Counted from the first letter of the stretch, positions 30,218-39,400 are shown. The stretch is 64,000 bases of DNA from UBA4744 sp963707435 (GCA_963707435.1 CAVPPF010000005.1:124001-188000); one strand, 5' to 3'. Numbers and translations: made by a program. The notes: a model not told the origin generated them from the letters alone.

Positions 30218-30306
30218 TGTACTTCGTATCTCGTATTTCGTACTTCGAACTTCGTACCTCGTTTCCGACGTCAGTCGAAGTACCCGGTACAAGGTACTCA
30301 GTACCC
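30218..30306. repeat. Inverted heptamer array between tRNA-Met and tRNA-Thr
   Basis: Left units TGTACTT, CGTATCT, CGTATTT, CGTACTT, CGAACTT, CGTACCT (30218-30259). Right units in the opposite sense AGTACCC, GGTACAA, GGTACTC, AGTACCC (30279-30306). A CCGGCTGGC/GCCAGCCGG hairpin (30305-30325) follows directly, before the tRNA-Thr 3' end. Confidence 0.85.
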
Positions 30307-30326
30307 GGCTGGCTTCGCCAGCCGGC

Positions 30327-30402
30327 TGGAGCCCCCTTCCGGAATTGAACCGGAGACCTCCGCCTTACCATGGCGGCGCTCTGCCAGCTGAGCTAAGGGG
30401 GC
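30327..30402 (-). tRNA. tRNA-Thr (GGT anticodon)
   Basis: A cloverleaf with acceptor GCCCCCT/AGGGGGC, D arm GCTCAGCTGGCAGAGC and anticodon loop ATGGTAA (GGT). The T arm is CTCCGG TTCAATT CCGGA. The CCA end is encoded (30327-30329), unlike in tRNA-Met. Confidence 0.95.
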
Positions 30403-30444
30403 CTGAACTTTCGGTTCAGGTTGGAGAATCGTAAGCGATTCTCC
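30402..30444. other. Two hairpins between tRNA-Thr and tRNA-Tyr
   Basis: CCTGAAC/GTTCAGG (30402-30408 with 30414-30420) and the 9-bp GGAGAATCG/CGATTCTCC (30423-30431 with 30436-30444), both with 4-5 base loops. They are probably RNA processing or stabilising structures between cotranscribed tRNAs. No T-run follows, so termination is unlikely. Confidence 0.5.
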
Positions 30445-30492
30445 TGCCTGTTCTAAGTTACTTGAGTCGGACTCAAGACGACGCTGGGCGCC

Positions 30493-30577
30493 TGGTGCCG
30501 GGAGAAGGATTTGAACCTCCGAAGGCATTGCCGGCAGATTTACAGTCTGCTCCCTTTGGCCGCTCGGGCATCCCGGC
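30493..30577 (-). tRNA. tRNA-Tyr (GTA anticodon)
   Basis: An 85-base class II tRNA with acceptor GCCGGGA/TCCCGGC, discriminator A, encoded CCA and anticodon loop CTGTAAA (GTA). It has the long variable arm typical of bacterial tRNA-Tyr. It is the first RNA of the tRNA-tuf group on the minus strand. Confidence 0.95.
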
Positions 30578-30606
30578 GTGCCCGAAGCACGCTTCAGGCG
30601 GCAGGT

Positions 30607-30634
30607 AGATTAGCGCCACCGGCGCACTCCCCAA
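30607..30634 (-). promoter_or_regulatory. Possible promoter for tRNA-Tyr-Thr-Met-tuf
   Basis: On the minus strand, TTGGGG (30629-30634), a 16-base spacer and TAATCT (30607-30612). The start would lie about 20-25 bases before tRNA-Tyr. The hexamers are only moderately good, but position and spacing fit. Confidence 0.42.
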
Positions 30635-30763
30635 ATGCAGACCGATCTGCCGGAGCCTGCCGTCCCCGGCGGCGTCATCCATATCAGGGTACTCCCCGAT
30701 GGTCGGACTCGTCCGTTGGTGGAACCATGAGGAGAGAAAAGAACACCACATCGGAGGGCTCCA

Positions 30764-31717
30764 GTGAAAGATCTCATTACCAGCCTTCGTGAGTGGGTCG
30801 CGGCGGGACTGATCTCGGAAGACCAGGCAACGGCGATCCGCTCCCACGAGGCAGCACCGGCCGACCAGCGGCGGGTGCCGCTGATCGCGGAGGTGCTCGG
30901 CTACCTGGGCGGTTCCCTGGCCTTGATCGCGGCGTTCATCCTGGCCGGCGAGTTCTGGCCGGATCTCGAGGCGTGGGCCCGTCTGTTGCTGGTCGGTGCC
31001 GGGACCCTTGCGTTCCTGGCAGCCGGTTGGTTCATCAGGGACAACGAGAACGAAGCCATCCATCGGCTGGCGAGCTTCTCGTGGGCCCTGGGAACCGTGG
31101 GGGTGGCCTTCTTCTTCGGGCTCCTGGCCAACGACGTCCTGGACACCAGGGAGGAAACCACCGCGCTCATCGCTTCTGCGTCCGGCCTGGCCATCGGCTA
31201 CGTCCTGTACCGGCTGTCTCCGCGGAGCCTCCAGCAGATCCTGCTGGGTGGGGCCACGGTGGCAACGGCGCTGGCGCTGCTGGCCAACATCGACGAACCC
31301 CCCGACGAGTTCTACGGCCTGGCCATCTGGGGAATCGGTGTCGCCTGGCTGTTCCTGGCCTGGGGCAATCACCTGAAGCCGCAGGTAGCCGGCTATGCGC
31401 TGGGGTCGTTGGCTGTGGTGATCGGCCCGCAGGTCATGCGTTTCAACGACAACGCCTGGCCGATGCTGCTCGGTCTGGTCACGGCCGGCGCGCTGCTCAC
31501 CGTCAGTGTGGCGCTGCGCAATACCGTGCTGCTCGGATTCGGCGCGGGTGCCATCTTCATCTTCGTGCCGCAGATCATCTTCGAATACTTCGGCGATACG
31601 ATCGGGGTTCCGCTCGCTCTCTTCCTGACCGGTGTCGTCCTGCTGGGCGCGGCGCTGCTGGTAGCCCGGCTGCGCACTGAAGTTGTTGCTGAACCGGACG
31701 GAAAGGAACTGTCATGA
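30764..31717 (+). CDS. DUF2157-type multi-pass membrane protein
   Basis: A 317-residue protein. An N-terminal cytoplasmic helix region (MKDLITSLREWVAAGLISEDQATAI), typical of DUF2157 proteins, is followed by about ten transmembrane segments from residue 42 to the C-terminus. The function of the family is unknown. The start is GTG 30764, with GGAGGG 6 bases upstream. Its stop overlaps the start of the next gene (ATGA), so the two are probably coupled. Confidence 0.75.
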   Translation: MKDLITSLREWVAAGLISEDQATAIRSHEAAPADQRRVPLIAEVLGYLGGSLALIAAFILAGEFWPDLEAWARLLLVGAGTLAFLAAGWFIRDNENEAIHRLASFSWALGTVGVAFFFGLLANDVLDTREETTALIASASGLAIGYVLYRLSPRSLQQILLGGATVATALALLANIDEPPDEFYGLAIWGIGVAWLFLAWGNHLKPQVAGYALGSLAVVIGPQVMRFNDNAWPMLLGLVTAGALLTVSVALRNTVLLGFGAGAIFIFVPQIIFEYFGDTIGVPLALFLTGVVLLGAALLVARLRTEVVAEPDGKELS

Positions 31718-32448
31718 CACCCGAGCGACGTGCCATCGTTTCGATCGGGGGGGCCGTTGCGGTGCTGGTGGTGGTGACGGTGGTCATCTTCGTGTTCGGC
31801 GTCATCCCCTTGCCGGAGTTCCCCTCACTGGGCGACCAGCCCGACGCCTCGATCCCGGGAACCGTGGCGTTTGTCGAGTTCGACAATTCGCCCTGCCTGG
31901 TCACGGTCCCGGCCTCCGGCGGCGAAACCCGGGAGGTCTGGTGCAGCATGAACTATGTGGAGTACCCCTCCTGGACGGCCGACGGTCTGCTCGTGGTCCT
32001 CGACTACAACGCGGAACCCACGTACCTCCTGATCGATCCGGACACGGGGACGGAAGTGGACCGGATTCCCCAGGGCAATCAACCCGACCCGACGGTGCCG
32101 CTCCCCTACCCATCGGACACGAGGACAGAACGCCCCGACGGCGCCCGGGTCCGTATCGAAGGCAGCCGGGATGGAGCAACGTCGGTCATCGTGCGGGTCG
32201 ACGGGTCCGATCAGACCATTCTCTCCGTCGAGGGAGCTCCGGCCGACTACGGCTTCGTCGAAGCACAGTGGTCGCCCGACGGTGCCTGGGTGCTGGTCTC
32301 CGACACCTCGGGCCGGTTGCTCGTCGTCGGTGCGAACGGATCGCCCGGGGCACGGGTTCTGGTCGAAGGACTCCGCCAGTACGGCGCCCAGGCCGCCTGG
32401 TACATCCCCGGCAACGACACGTACACCGTGGACATCCCCGGAAGGTAG
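31714..32448 (+). CDS. Membrane-anchored protein with beta-propeller-like repeats
   Basis: A 244-residue protein with one N-terminal transmembrane segment (about residues 12-32) and the rest outside the cell. The outside part has short beta-strand repeats such as AQWSPDGAWVLVSDTSG and VEYPSWTADGLLVVLDY, which resemble TolB/PD40 propeller blades, but only three or four blades are visible. It couples to the upstream membrane gene by ATGA. No function is assigned. Confidence 0.6.
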   Translation: MTPERRAIVSIGGAVAVLVVVTVVIFVFGVIPLPEFPSLGDQPDASIPGTVAFVEFDNSPCLVTVPASGGETREVWCSMNYVEYPSWTADGLLVVLDYNAEPTYLLIDPDTGTEVDRIPQGNQPDPTVPLPYPSDTRTERPDGARVRIEGSRDGATSVIVRVDGSDQTILSVEGAPADYGFVEAQWSPDGAWVLVSDTSGRLLVVGANGSPGARVLVEGLRQYGAQAAWYIPGNDTYTVDIPGR

Positions 32449-32460
32449 ACAACAGAACGT

Positions 32461-32583
32461 CCTCCCCCGGCGCCAGACGGGGGAGGTGGGTCTCGCCGAA
32501 AGGCGAGAGCCGGAGGGGGCAAGTGTTTGAGATAGTCCCCCTAGAAGGGGGAAGGTACCGCAGCGGCAAAGCCGCTGGGGTAG
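32461..32583. repeat. C/G-run repeat and hairpins, copy C
   Basis: Contains CCTCCCCCGGCGCC...GGGGGAGG, a TCTCGCC/GGCGAGA hairpin, a CCCCCTAGAAGGGGG hairpin and a CAGCGGCAAAGCCGCTG hairpin in succession, between two convergent genes. It is related in style to the repeats at 23722 and 38957 and may also serve as a terminator. Confidence 0.6.
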
Positions 32584-32600
32584 TGGGTTGAACAGCAGCC

Positions 32601-33125
32601 CTACTGCTCCTCGCCCTGACGAGCCAGCCCTTCGCCCTGTTTCTTGATCCGGAACGCCGGCCCGAGCAGCGCGGCGGCCAGAATGAGGTCGAAAAGCGCC
32701 GGCCAGCCCCGCCAGATGAAATCGATGATGGCGATCACCACGATGGCGGCGCCTCCGATCAGCAGCCACCGGGCCGCCCGGAGGAGGATGGCTGCCTGGC
32801 GGTCGGCCGGAATCGGCTCAAACGCACCGGCGGCCCGCACCCTTGCCAAGCTCTTGGAGACACTGCGGGCCATCCAGGCAATGATCCCGGTGACATAGAC
32901 AAGGCTGACCCCGACCCAACCGGGTGACACCAGGAACATCACCGCAACGCTGACCACGACGAGGGCGAGCAGGATCGGATTCCACTTCTTGAGATGGTCG
33001 AGAGCCCATTGCGGTCCGCGGGTCGCAGCCCGCACACTGATCAGTCCTCCCCAGAGGCCGCCCAGCACTCCGGCGAAGGCGGCGATCATCGCTCCGGTTT
33101 CGAGAGAGACCTCAAATGCAGCCAT
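32601..33125 (-). CDS. Uncharacterised integral membrane protein
   Basis: A 174-residue protein with four predicted transmembrane segments (about 12-30, 50-68, 72-90, 118-150) and a positively charged C-terminus. I do not recognise the family. It lies 23 bases after htpX on the same strand and may be co-transcribed with it. Confidence 0.6.
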   Translation of the reverse strand: MAAFEVSLETGAMIAAFAGVLGGLWGGLISVRAATRGPQWALDHLKKWNPILLALVVVSVAVMFLVSPGWVGVSLVYVTGIIAWMARSVSKSLARVRAAGAFEPIPADRQAAILLRAARWLLIGGAAIVVIAIIDFIWRGWPALFDLILAAALLGPAFRIKKQGEGLARQGEEQ

Positions 33126-33148
33126 GTCCCGAGACCCTAACGGGGCCT

Positions 33149-34006
33149 CTAGATGTTGTACTGCATCTCTTCGAGACGCCGTACCCGGTCTTCGATCGGC
33201 GGGTGGGTGGCGAACATGCGACCCAGTCCCCCGCCGCTCCCGCGCTTGCCCAAGGATTTGAGCGGGTCGGCGATGAACAGCTGGCTGACCGCCGGGTTGA
33301 CGTTCATGGGGATCCGCGACGTGCCGATTTCCAGTTTTCGCAAGGCGCTGGCCAGGTTCAGCGGCTGTCCGGTGATGGCTACCCCGGAGGCATCGGCCTG
33401 GTACTCGCGGGCCCGGGAGATCGCCAACCTGATCAGCATGGCGGCGATCGGCGCGAGGATCAGGCTGAGGATGGTCACGATGCCGCTGAGCGCGTCATTA
33501 CCCCGCCGCCGTCCCATCCCACCCCAGAAAGCCATCCGGGCGAAGATCGACAGGGCCGCGGCGAGCATCGCGGCGATCGACGAGATGAGGATGTCCCGGT
33601 TGCGCACATGGGCCAGTTCGTGGGCGAGCACGCCTTCCAGTTCCTCGTAGGTCATCAGCTGCAGGATGCCGGTAGGTGACGGCCACGGCGGCATTCTTGG
33701 GGTTGCGGCCGGTGGCGAAGGCGTTCGGCTGCGGGGAGTCGATCACGTAGATCTTCGGCATCGGCATGTTGGTCTGAGTGGCCAGGTTCCGCACGATGGC
33801 GTACACCTGGGGCAGTTCGTGCTCTTCGACCGGCTTGGCCCGGCTGGCAGCCAGCGCCATCTTGGCCGAGAAGAAGTAGACGAAGAAGTTGAGGACGCCG
33901 GCAATGACGAGCCCGATCCACGGCGACGTTGCCCAAAAGCCTGAGCAACGAGCACCACCAGGGCGCTCATGAAAGCGAGTAATCCAACGGTTTTCAGGTT
34001 GTTCAT
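33149..34006 (-). CDS. htpX: HtpX-type membrane zinc protease, two compensating frameshifts
   Basis: Membrane M48 metalloprotease for quality control of membrane proteins. The N-terminus (MNNLKTVGLLAFMSALVVLV from ATG 34006) and the C-terminal two-thirds share one frame; the part from about 33937 to 33681 is shifted. One base appears missing in a TTTTGGG run near 33937, and one T is extra near 33681 (ACC-T-ACC), where removal restores VTTGILQLMTYEEL. The zinc motif HELAH and the later Glu in REYQADASG are intact. Corrected length would be about 285 residues, as in the family. A sequencing error is as likely as decay. Confidence 0.85.
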
Positions 34007-34182
34007 CGTGACCTCGATGGTACCGGGATGGCCGGATTGTGCGTTGGGATATCGTATGCGTCTTTGTGAATGGGTGGTCGCGAAAACGCACAACGCGGGC
34101 ATCGATTTGTTGGACTAGGGTGAAAAAAGTGGGCCTGGGAGGGCCCCCGGAAATCGGGGAAGAGATACGAGGAGGGCATCTC

Positions 34183-37100
34183 GTGAAACGTTTCGTTGTA
34201 CTCGTGGTCGCGCTCTTGACCATGTTGGCACTGGCAGTGCCGTCGGGAGCGCAAGAGGCAGCACCTGATCGATTCGACCGGCCGTTGCCGGATTCGATCG
34301 AGAATCTGAAACTCGACTCGCCGATCACGGTGAGCAACATCGACCGGGGTGTGCTCGACTCGAGCCTCGTCGGAGCGGTGGGCGAACAGCAGGTAATCGT
34401 CCGGCTCACCGGCGACTCACTTGCCGAGTCCGGCAAGACGACTGATTCCGCCCAGGCGAAACTCGTCAAGGATCTCGACAAGAAGCAAACCAAGTTCGTA
34501 GACCGGATCAAGAAGTCGACTGGCGCAAAGGAACTCGCTAGAACGCAAAGAGTTTTGAACGCGGTGTTCCTCGAAATCGATGCTTCGCAACTGGCGACCC
34601 TGGCCAGCGACCCCGATGTTATGCGAATCGCCCGGGTCGGTACCTACGAGATGGACCTCAGCGAGACCGTGCCATACATCGGCGGCACTGCGGTGCAGAA
34701 CGCTGGATTCGATGGTTCCGACATCAAAGTCGCCGTACTCGACAGCGGCATCGACTACCTCCATGCAGCGCTGGGCGGTTCAGGCGATCCTGCAGAGTTC
34801 GACGCCAATGACCCGACGATCATCGAACCCGGCACGTTCCCGACCGCCAAGGTGGTCGGCGGGTACGACTTCGTGGGATCGCTCTGGGTGGGAGGGGCAA
34901 CGTCGCCTCCGGAAATGCCCGACCCTGATCCTCTCGATGACGGACCGGGCGGTGGACACGGCACCCATGTCGCCGACATCATCGGCGGTGAATTGGGCGT
35001 CGCCCCCGGCGTCGATCTTTACGCGGTGAAGGTCTGCTCATCCATCTCGACATCGTGCTCCGGCGTTGCACTGATCCAGGGCATGGAGTTCGCGGTCGAT
35101 CCCAACATGGACGGCAAAGCCAAGGACAGGGTGGATCTGATCAACATGTCCCTTGGTTCGTCCTATGGCCAGCCGTTCGACGACGATCTCTCTGCAGCCG
35201 TGGATGCCGCAACCAGCCTCGGCGTGTTGACAGTTACGTCGTCGGGCAATAGCTCCGACAAGCCCTATATCACCGGCACGCCGGGAGCGGCCCGAACTGC
35301 GTTGTCAACGGCGCAGACTCATGTCCCCTCGGCAGTCCTGCCATTCATGGAAGTCACGGCGCCTGAGGGCATCGCGGGGTTGTACCCGGCGGTGTTTCAG
35401 GATTGGTCAGTGCCGTTGTCGGTCAGCGGAAGCGTGGAAGGTCCTCTTCAATACGGTGACGGTGCCGGTGGCAACCTCAATGGTTGCGCGGCCTTTGCTC
35501 CAGACTCCCTGGCCGGCCTGGTCGTGCTTGTTGATCGAGGAGCGTGCAATTTCACGTTGAAGATCAAGAACGTCAGTGAGGCTGGAGGCGTGGCGGGCAT
35601 CATCGGTCTCGTGGCACCAGGAGACCCGTTCAATGGTGGCGACGGAGGCGATCGTCCTATCGATATTCCCGGCTTCATGATCAGTCAGAGCGTTGCCAAC
35701 ATCCTGAGGAGTGGACTGCCGAGCACCTACGTCGTCTTCGATCCAGTCAACGGCGTCCCCCTGATTGGAACCGTTGTTGGCTCGTCATCTCGGGGCCCGT
35801 CGAACTACTACCAGGCGATCAAGCCTGAGATTGGTGCGCCCGGCGCATCGGTGTCGGCCATTGCCGGCAGTGGAACCGGAACGGGACCGTTCGGCGGCAC
35901 GTCCGGTGCAGCTCCGATGGTGACCGGATCGGCCGCTCTCGTCCTCGACGCCTTTGGCGGCACGAAGACCAGCGCGAAAGGAACGCCAAACGGGAATGCC
36001 ATCGGCCATGGCCTCGACCCGCTCACGGTCAAGGCGTTGCTGATGAACAACGGCGAAACCAACATCGACACGGATCCATACGTCGGCCTGGCACCGATCA
36101 CACGAATCGGCGGCGGCGAGGTGCGGGTTGACAAAGCGGTAGCGGCACCAATAGCTGCGTTCTCGGAAGCTGACTTCCAAGGAGCACTCAGCTTCGGGTT
36201 CGTCGACGTGGCGGACACCGTCACCCTCACCAAGACGGTGACGATCCGCAACCTTGACAACAAAAAGCACACCTATACCGTCACCCCGACGTTCCGGTAT
36301 GACGACGATGCAGCCACGGGTGCAGTCTCGGTGAGCGCACCTTCGAAAGTGACCGTCAAGCCGGGCTTGGGACGCACAACAACGTTCGATGTGTCCATCA
36401 TGATTGACGGTTCGAAATTGCCCGGGAACTACATGAACTCGGGTTCGAACGGTGCCAACGGTGACGCGCTGACGCTGAACGAGTACGACGGGTATTTGAT
36501 CCTGGACAACGACACCCACCCGATCCACCTGGCGTGGCACGTGCTGCCTCGCAAGGCGGCCGAGGTGGTGCCGGACACGACAGCGGTGGTCGCCGGGTCG
36601 TTCCCACAGGTGATCGGACTGGACAACCAGGGTGCCGGGACGGCGCAGAACGATGCGTATTCGCTCCTGGCGGTCAGTCCCGACCTACCGGAGGGCGGAC
36701 GCGGCGAGCAGTCGCCAACTCCAGACATCCGGGCAGTGGGGATCACCACGTACCCGGTTCCAGCCGGATTCTGCTCTGCGGAACCGTCGTTCCTCTGGGC
36801 GTTTGCGATCAACACGTGGGAGCGCCAGTCGCATCTGGTGCCTGTGAGTATCATCATCGACCTCGACATCGACCAGGATGGCGAAGTCGATGCGACCGTG
36901 CTCAACCGGGATCTCGCTGCCGGACCTCCTGGCTTCAACCAGATCGGGGACGGCCGCCAGGTCACCTGGGCGTTGACCAGCGCCGGAGCCTCGGCGTTCT
37001 TCTTCGCGGAGCACTCCACGAACACCGGCAACACGGTGTTGCTCATTTGCGGTGAGCAGATCGGCTTGACCGGAACGGACCTGCTCGCCACCAACGTTGA

Positions 37101-37377
37101 CATGTCCGTGTTCGCTCAGGACTTCTACTATGGAGGTCCCGGCGATCTGGTCGACGGCCTGACCGTGACACCGCTCGGTGAGCAGTTCTACGGTGTGCCC
37201 AGCGACGTGGCGGGCAACACCTACGACCCGACCGGATTGGCGGTGTACGACTTCGGGTTGTACCCGGGCAACACGCCCGAACTAGGCGTCATGCTCGTCA
37301 CCAACGGCGACCGTGGCAGCGGCGCACGCGGCGGTGCCACCCAAGACACGGAAGCCCTGCTGTTCACGATTCCATAG
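34183..37377 (+). CDS. Secreted subtilisin-like (S8) protease with PA domain
   Basis: A 1064-residue secreted serine protease. GTG 34183 is chosen because AGGAGG (34169-34174) precedes it at 8 bases and a classic signal peptide (MKRFVVLVVALLTMLAL, cleavage after PSGA) begins there. An inhibitor-I9-like propeptide follows to about residue 165. The triad is Asp187 (VLDSGID), His259 (GHGTHV) and Ser574 (GTSGAAP). A PA domain (about residues 390-520, GCAAFAPDSLAGLVVLVDRG) is inserted between His and Ser, as in Vpr/lactocepin-type subtilases. About 450 C-terminal residues of beta-rich domains follow. No sortase motif or membrane anchor was seen, so it is probably released. Confidence 0.92.
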   Translation: MKRFVVLVVALLTMLALAVPSGAQEAAPDRFDRPLPDSIENLKLDSPITVSNIDRGVLDSSLVGAVGEQQVIVRLTGDSLAESGKTTDSAQAKLVKDLDKKQTKFVDRIKKSTGAKELARTQRVLNAVFLEIDASQLATLASDPDVMRIARVGTYEMDLSETVPYIGGTAVQNAGFDGSDIKVAVLDSGIDYLHAALGGSGDPAEFDANDPTIIEPGTFPTAKVVGGYDFVGSLWVGGATSPPEMPDPDPLDDGPGGGHGTHVADIIGGELGVAPGVDLYAVKVCSSISTSCSGVALIQGMEFAVDPNMDGKAKDRVDLINMSLGSSYGQPFDDDLSAAVDAATSLGVLTVTSSGNSSDKPYITGTPGAARTALSTAQTHVPSAVLPFMEVTAPEGIAGLYPAVFQDWSVPLSVSGSVEGPLQYGDGAGGNLNGCAAFAPDSLAGLVVLVDRGACNFTLKIKNVSEAGGVAGIIGLVAPGDPFNGGDGGDRPIDIPGFMISQSVANILRSGLPSTYVVFDPVNGVPLIGTVVGSSSRGPSNYYQAIKPEIGAPGASVSAIAGSGTGTGPFGGTSGAAPMVTGSAALVLDAFGGTKTSAKGTPNGNAIGHGLDPLTVKALLMNNGETNIDTDPYVGLAPITRIGGGEVRVDKAVAAPIAAFSEADFQGALSFGFVDVADTVTLTKTVTIRNLDNKKHTYTVTPTFRYDDDAATGAVSVSAPSKVTVKPGLGRTTTFDVSIMIDGSKLPGNYMNSGSNGANGDALTLNEYDGYLILDNDTHPIHLAWHVLPRKAAEVVPDTTAVVAGSFPQVIGLDNQGAGTAQNDAYSLLAVSPDLPEGGRGEQSPTPDIRAVGITTYPVPAGFCSAEPSFLWAFAINTWERQSHLVPVSIIIDLDIDQDGEVDATVLNRDLAAGPPGFNQIGDGRQVTWALTSAGASAFFFAEHSTNTGNTVLLICGEQIGLTGTDLLATNVDMSVFAQDFYYGGPGDLVDGLTVTPLGEQFYGVPSDVAGNTYDPTGLAVYDFGLYPGNTPELGVMLVTNGDRGSGARGGATQDTEALLFTIP

Positions 37378-37401
37378 CCTGAAACAGCACCGAAACAGAG
37401 C

Positions 37402-37425
37402 AGCGGGACCCTCCGGGGTCCCGCT
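37402..37425. terminator. Bidirectional hairpin between convergent genes
   Basis: A 10-bp stem (37402-37411 with 37416-37425) with a 4-base loop between the stop of the protease gene and the stop of the converging lipoprotein gene. There is no T-run on either side. It is the only candidate terminator for both genes. Confidence 0.65.
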
Positions 37426-37443
37426 CTCGCGTCACCTGAAACG

Positions 37444-38028
37444 TTACCCGGACGGTGGTTGACCGGGGAGGCCGGCCCCTTCACACAGGAACCAGTAGCC
37501 CTTGGTATTGGCCCGATAGTCATAGTCGACACCATTTGCCTCGAGCACCACCCAGTAGCCATCGACCGTCGCCTGCGTGTACATCACGCCCGGCTCGGGG
37601 CAGCCCAGCGAACCGTCGTTCCATATGGCGAACTCATCCCGGATGACGGTCACGTCCGAATCGGTGACTCCAGCCCGGTCGGCAGCGTCGGCGATGATCT
37701 GGGCCAGCAGATCACCCGGGGTCTCACCGGTGATGGGCGGGGTGGTGTCGTCCGGGACGCGCTCGGGTTCCTTGGACGAACGGGGCACCGTCGTCGACCC
37801 GTCGGCAGGCTCGCTCTGATCAGACGGCTCGCTTTGATCCTTGGACCCTGCTCCTCCGACAGAAGTGGTTGAGGTTTCCCCGGGATCGGGATCTGCCGCC
37901 TGGTTGGTAGCTGTTGTAATCGTCGTAGCGGTCCCATCTTCGGTGACTTCCCCTTCGACAAAACCCCCTGCACACGCAGAAGCCACTAGGGCAAGCACCG
38001 TTACCACGATCAACAATCGGTTTCGCAT
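37444..38028 (-). CDS. Putative lipoprotein with a WNDGSLGCPEPG domain
   Basis: A 194-residue lipoprotein: signal sequence and lipobox LVASAC (Cys19), a Thr/Ser/Glu/Pro-rich linker of about 80 residues, then a small C-terminal domain of about 85 residues. The domain has WNDGSLGCPEPGVMYTQA and a YRANTKGYWFLCEG end, with two cysteines. I have seen the DGSLGCP-PG-YTQ pattern in secreted proteins of several phyla but know no function for it. The protein is probably anchored outside the membrane. Confidence 0.7.
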   Translation of the reverse strand: MRNRLLIVVTVLALVASACAGGFVEGEVTEDGTATTITTATNQAADPDPGETSTTSVGGAGSKDQSEPSDQSEPADGSTTVPRSSKEPERVPDDTTPPITGETPGDLLAQIIADAADRAGVTDSDVTVIRDEFAIWNDGSLGCPEPGVMYTQATVDGYWVVLEANGVDYDYRANTKGYWFLCEGAGLPGQPPSG

Positions 38029-38109
38029 CGCAATCCCCTCATCGCAGGCCCCAGCCCGACCCCATTCTGGTCTCTCCAGTGAGACGTGTCACGCCCGGTG
38101 ATCGGTTCC

Positions 38110-39341
38110 CTACTTTCGGACCACCAGCACCCGGAAGTCACCCAGGCCGCGCGGGTGGAGCAATGTCTCGGCTTCGGTCCTGGTCGACCGCACCTTCAAG
38201 CGCTCCATCGGGTCGCCGTCACGGGCCAGGTCCAGCTCCTCGTGCCGCAGCTTGCTGAGGCGGTTCCTCAGACCCAGCTGGTTGAGGAAATCGTCCTGGC
38301 GGTGGTACTCGATGCTCACTCCCAGCTCCACGGCCCGGTCGATCAGGGCGGTGAAGTTGACGTCTACCGTAATGTCGGTCTCGCCGGGTTCGTCAAGAGG
38401 ATGGGGGCCGAGGTGGTGGGCGCTGTAGGTGCGAAGGGTTCCCTCCACCCGACGCTTCTCCAAGTTCTCGGCGGTGTCGCCGTAGTCGACGAGAAGGACG
38501 GTGCCGGAGTCGAGACGGGTCAGGATGGATTGCAGCCACTCGCTTGCCGCCAGCTGGACCTCGACCAGTCCACGCTCAGGAGCGGGCAATCCGAACTGCT
38601 CGGCCCAGTTGGCGACCTCCGGGCGAGCGTCGACCGGAACGAGGACGAGGTCGTCGTCCTGGACTCCTACCCAGCGTTCAGTCCATCCTTGGCCGGTGCG
38701 GACTGCGAGGGAAACCGGGAGATTATCAAGAAGTTCGTTGGCGACCACGACGCCGGAGAAACGGTCGGGTAGGTGGTCGAGGGCGGCGACGATGTGGTGG
38801 CGATCGATCAGACGCTCCCAGAGCTTCACGGGCAGCCGGGGAAGCTTCGACTGCCCAGGGCTCGACGGGGTTTTCGAGGGTGGCGAGGAGGGGTTTTAGC
38901 AGAGACCCGGAGCCGGCTCCGATCTCAACGAGGAGCCGGGGTCCTCCGTGGCCCTTCCACCCTCTCCCCAACCCTCTCCCGCCAGCGGGAGAGGGAGTCC
39001 TGCGTAATGCCTTCGGGGGACTTGCCACCTCCAACCCGGCCCCTCGGACCGGGCCACCTCCCCCAGCGTGGGCAGCGGGAGTCGTTTCTCCTTCCCCTCC
39101 CGCCGGCGGGAGGGGGAAGGGGGAGGGTGGAGAGTTCCTGATCCACGAACTTGGCCAACGTCTCACCGAAGAGGGGGCTGACCTCCGGGCTGGTCAGAAA
39201 GTCGCCGGACTTGACGGACCGGAGGGACTTGGACGTGAAGAACCCGCCCTCGGGGTCGTAGAGGGCGGCGGCCATGAGCTCCTCGAACGGGACCGAGCCA
39301 CCGGCCCGGATCTGCTCGATCAGGCGCTGCTTCAGCGTCAT
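38110..39341 (-). pseudogene. MidA-type (DUF185) methyltransferase gene, interrupted
   Basis: Protein-arginine methyltransferase family whose mitochondrial member (MidA/NDUFAF7) helps complex I assembly. The N-terminal part has GDFLTSPEVSPLFGE. The SAM site LLVEIGAGSGSLL and the C-terminal VVVANELLDNLPV follow in other frames. About 174 bases of palindromic repeat (38957-39130) are inserted between FVDQEL and the SAM site and shift the frame. A further shift near 38828 can be repaired by dropping one G (GGG to GG). The remnant is therefore probably non-functional unless the assembly is wrong. It lies 41 bases after glgB. Confidence 0.8.
38957..39130. mobile_element. 174-bp palindromic element with terminal inverted repeats
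   Basis: The two ends are imperfect inverted copies of about 40 bases: left CCACCCTCTCCCC...CTCTCCCGCC, right GGCGGGAGGGGG...GGGAGGGTGG. Each end contains its own GGGAG-type hairpin. It lies inside the MidA reading frame, so it was inserted. It has no coding capacity. No target duplication is clear. It is MITE- or REP-like and moves, if at all, with outside help. Confidence 0.7.
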
Positions 39342-39400
39342 CAGTCCTCAGTCCCCACCCGACGGCCCACTCCGACTACTGGCTACTCGGAACTGAGTTC
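39340..39400. repeat. Inverted heptamer array between glgB and midA
   Basis: Left side ATCAGTC, CTCAGTC (39340-39353). Right side CGACTAC, TGGCTAC, TCGGAAC, TGAGTTC (39373-39400), which overlaps the last codons of glgB. It is more degenerate than the other arrays. Confidence 0.55.
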
